The notes below the pieces were generated by a model. That model searched no databases and was not told the origin of the DNA. It was given only the letters and a program-made list of their open reading frames with translations. Below are positions 62,492-64,000 of a DNA stretch of 64,000 nucleotides, piece after piece (within the stretch, counting starts at the first letter, position 1; every line of letters begins with the position of its first letter). The stretch comes from Paracoccus alcaliphilus (GTDB lineage: Bacteria; Pseudomonadota; Alphaproteobacteria; Rhodobacterales; Rhodobacteraceae). A program made the position numbers and the translations under genes. The DNA is taken from assembly GCF_028553725.1 (NCBI RefSeq), contig NZ_CP067124.1, positions 1,312,001 through 1,376,000 of the forward strand, in the 5' to 3' direction.

Positions 62492-63751
62492 TCAGCGGCG
62501 GAATTCAGGGGTGCGCGGACCCGACAGGATCTGCGAGGGATTGCGCCGCAGCGTTGTCACCAACTGGTCGATATTGCCGACCAGATTGCGCATCTCTTGC
62601 GACAGGCGGGCGAATTGCGGCAGGGCCTCGCGGGTGAAACTCTGGACCGGGGCGGCGGCGCTGTCCAGCACCGACTGCAACGAGGCAAAGGCGTCGGCGG
62701 CGGATGTCGCGGCCTGCCGCAACTGCGCGGTGATCTGCGGAATATCGTCCGCCACGCTGTCCAGCGTGCTGTTCACCCGGCCAAGCGTGTCGTGCAGATC
62801 GCTGATGATCGGGCCCAGATCGGTGCTGAACATGACCGCAGCCTGATCGAAGGCGCGGCTGCCGGAATCCAGCGCCCGGTCCAGATTGTCCAGACTGCTT
62901 TCGGCCCTTGTGCCCAGCCGCGACAGGTTCTCCTGCAACGCGCCCGCGGTCTGGTCCAGCCGCTGCGTCAGCCCGCGCAGATCGCCCGAGACGTAATCGC
63001 GCAGCTCGTCCAGCGTCTGCGTGGCCGAGGCCAGCGTGCCATCCGCCGTTTCCGCCGCGGTCGAGAAGTTGCTCAGCGCGGTGCCGGCGGTTTCGCTCAG
63101 CCCGTCCAGCTTGCCGCCGAATGTGGCGATCCCTTCGGCGGCCTGTCCGATGGCCTCGGTCGCGGCGGAAATATCGGCCATCGCCTGATCCAGATTGCTG
63201 CTGGAACGTTCGACATTGTCGAGGATGTTGTTCACGCGGCTTTGGTTTTCCTCGCCCAGCAACTCGGTCAGTTGTTCGGCCACGACATTCAGCCGCTCGA
63301 TGATCTGCGGCCCCTGATCGGACAGGGTTTGCAGCGCCGAGCGGCTGGACCGGATTTCGGGGATGCCCTCATCATCCTGATCGCGCAGCAGCGGCGCATT
63401 GGGCGTGCCGGCGGTGATGAAGACGTTGGACACCCCCGTCACCCCCTGCGCCTCCAACGAGGCGCGGGAATCGGTGCGGATCGGCGTATCCTCGGCCACC
63501 TCGATGCGGACGCGGACCGGACCGGCGCGGTCGGGGGCCAGATCCATGGCAACGACCGAACCCACCGTCAGCCCGGCAAAGCGCACTTCGGAGGCGATGC
63601 CCAGACCGGAAACCTCGGTGAAGTGGATGTCGTAATAGGCGAACTGCCGGTTGATCTCCAGCTTGGCGAACCACATCAGAAAGCCCAGGATTCCCAGAAA
63701 TCCGGCAATGGTAAAGGCGCCGATCAGCGCGTAATTCGCCTTGGTTTCCAT
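62492..63751 (-). CDS. MCE-domain lipid transport protein (MlaD-like)
   Basis: 419 residues. N-terminal helix NYALIGAFTIAGFLGILGFLMWFA (about 6-29), an MCE domain (about 38-120: SGLGIASEVRFAGLTVGSVVAMDL, RTDSRASLEAQGVTGVSNVFI), then about 280 residues of heptad-type helices forming a long coiled tunnel. It is more like the PqiB/LetB-type extended MlaD than the short E. coli form. Probably moves phospholipids between membranes, with the ABC ATPase upstream. Confidence 0.9.
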   Translation of the reverse strand: METKANYALIGAFTIAGFLGILGFLMWFAKLEINRQFAYYDIHFTEVSGLGIASEVRFAGLTVGSVVAMDLAPDRAGPVRVRIEVAEDTPIRTDSRASLEAQGVTGVSNVFITAGTPNAPLLRDQDDEGIPEIRSSRSALQTLSDQGPQIIERLNVVAEQLTELLGEENQSRVNNILDNVERSSSNLDQAMADISAATEAIGQAAEGIATFGGKLDGLSETAGTALSNFSTAAETADGTLASATQTLDELRDYVSGDLRGLTQRLDQTAGALQENLSRLGTRAESSLDNLDRALDSGSRAFDQAAVMFSTDLGPIISDLHDTLGRVNSTLDSVADDIPQITAQLRQAATSAADAFASLQSVLDSAAAPVQSFTREALPQFARLSQEMRNLVGNIDQLVTTLRRNPSQILSGPRTPEFRR

Positions 63752-63754
63752 GTC

Positions 63755-64000
63755 CTATCCTTTGCCGCGATCCGCCGTTTGCCCGCCCGCTTCCTCGGTC
63801 GTCTGCGCGGCGCGGGCGCGGGGGCCGTGGAAATATTCATGCACCCAGGGGTGATCGACCTTCAGCATCTCGGCCATGGTGCCGGTCACCAGCACCTTCT
63901 TTTCGGCCAGCACGGCGATCCGGTCGCAGCAAGCATGCAGCGTGTCCAGATCATGCGTGACCAGAAAGACCGACAGGTTCAGCGCATCGCGCAGGGCCAC
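63755..64000 (-). CDS. ABC transporter ATPase, MlaF-like, partial
   Basis: Only the last 81 codons are in the window. LSVFLVTHDLDTLHACCDRIAVLAEKKVLVTGTMAEMLKVDHPWVHEYFHG holds the H-loop (VTHD) and the C-terminal tail of an MlaF/MKL-type ABC ATPase. Three bases separate it from the MCE gene. The Walker A and B motifs lie outside the window. Confidence 0.88.
   Translation of the reverse strand: MALRDALNLSVFLVTHDLDTLHACCDRIAVLAEKKVLVTGTMAEMLKVDHPWVHEYFHGPRARAAQTTEEAGGQTADRGKG

Overview
The window is GC-rich chromosomal DNA from an alphaproteobacterium, most likely a Rhodobacterales member close to Paracoccus. This rests on gene order (mreCD-mrdA-rodA; folK-rpoZ-rel; secG-pyrG; an OmpA/BON protein beside ubiA and rsmE; xerC-DUF484-fsa-priA), on strong GC bias at third codon positions (which produces many long false antisense frames), and on an intergenic repeat ending near AGGATATTT...AAAGATGGG that resembles repeats common in Rhodobacteraceae. 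No phylogenetic computation was possible, so the genus is an inference.

Layout. 1-5066: cell elongation genes (mreC end, mreD, PBP2, rodA) and a 2-hydroxyacid dehydrogenase. 5060-8942, minus strand: folK, rpoZ, rel (ppGpp) and a DUF2062 membrane protein, with a divergent NYN-domain nuclease gene. 9618-12527, minus: a small exported protein, pyrG and secG. 12599-17781: cobQ, ispH, a DUF1330 protein, rnhA, a TRIC-like channel, a truncated haemoglobin (minus) and queF, followed by a decayed IS481-type transposase end. 18084-24071: glmU-glmS, gph, bfd-bfr and queA. 24153-32951: an MFS transporter coupled to an RgpF-like gene, lpdA, a META-type lipoprotein, an unusual His-rich/ABM/GNAT fusion, pepF, an M19 dipeptidase and an entericidin. 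33022-40762: a FYDLN zinc protein, a YgjP-type peptidase, a GntR regulator with a perfect palindrome at its start, a SYLF lipoprotein, hemB, a membrane protein and mfd.

41108-45553 is the accessory island. tRNA-Ala(CGC) is followed by shattered IS3- and IS110-family fragments, then a tight three-gene operon gmd-colC-colD, then an IS5-family fragment. The third gene has His-His where sugar aminotransferases have the PLP lysine, the hallmark of GDP-4-keto-6-deoxymannose 3-dehydratase (ColD). The operon is therefore best read as a GDP-L-colitose pathway, an unexpected 3,6-dideoxyhexose route in this kind of bacterium and the most notable content of the window.

45554-57098 returns to core genes (coiled-coil protein, OmpA/BON protein, ubiA, rsmE, DUF1127 protein, a GNAT, prmA, msrA with an altered active-site motif, xerC, DUF484, fsa, priA). 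57444-61853 is a complete ectoine operon ectA-ectB-ectC-ask with a divergent MarR-type regulator, indicating a salt-tolerant lifestyle. The window ends in an MCE-type lipid transport operon (ATPase end, MlaD-like protein, PqiC-like lipoprotein).
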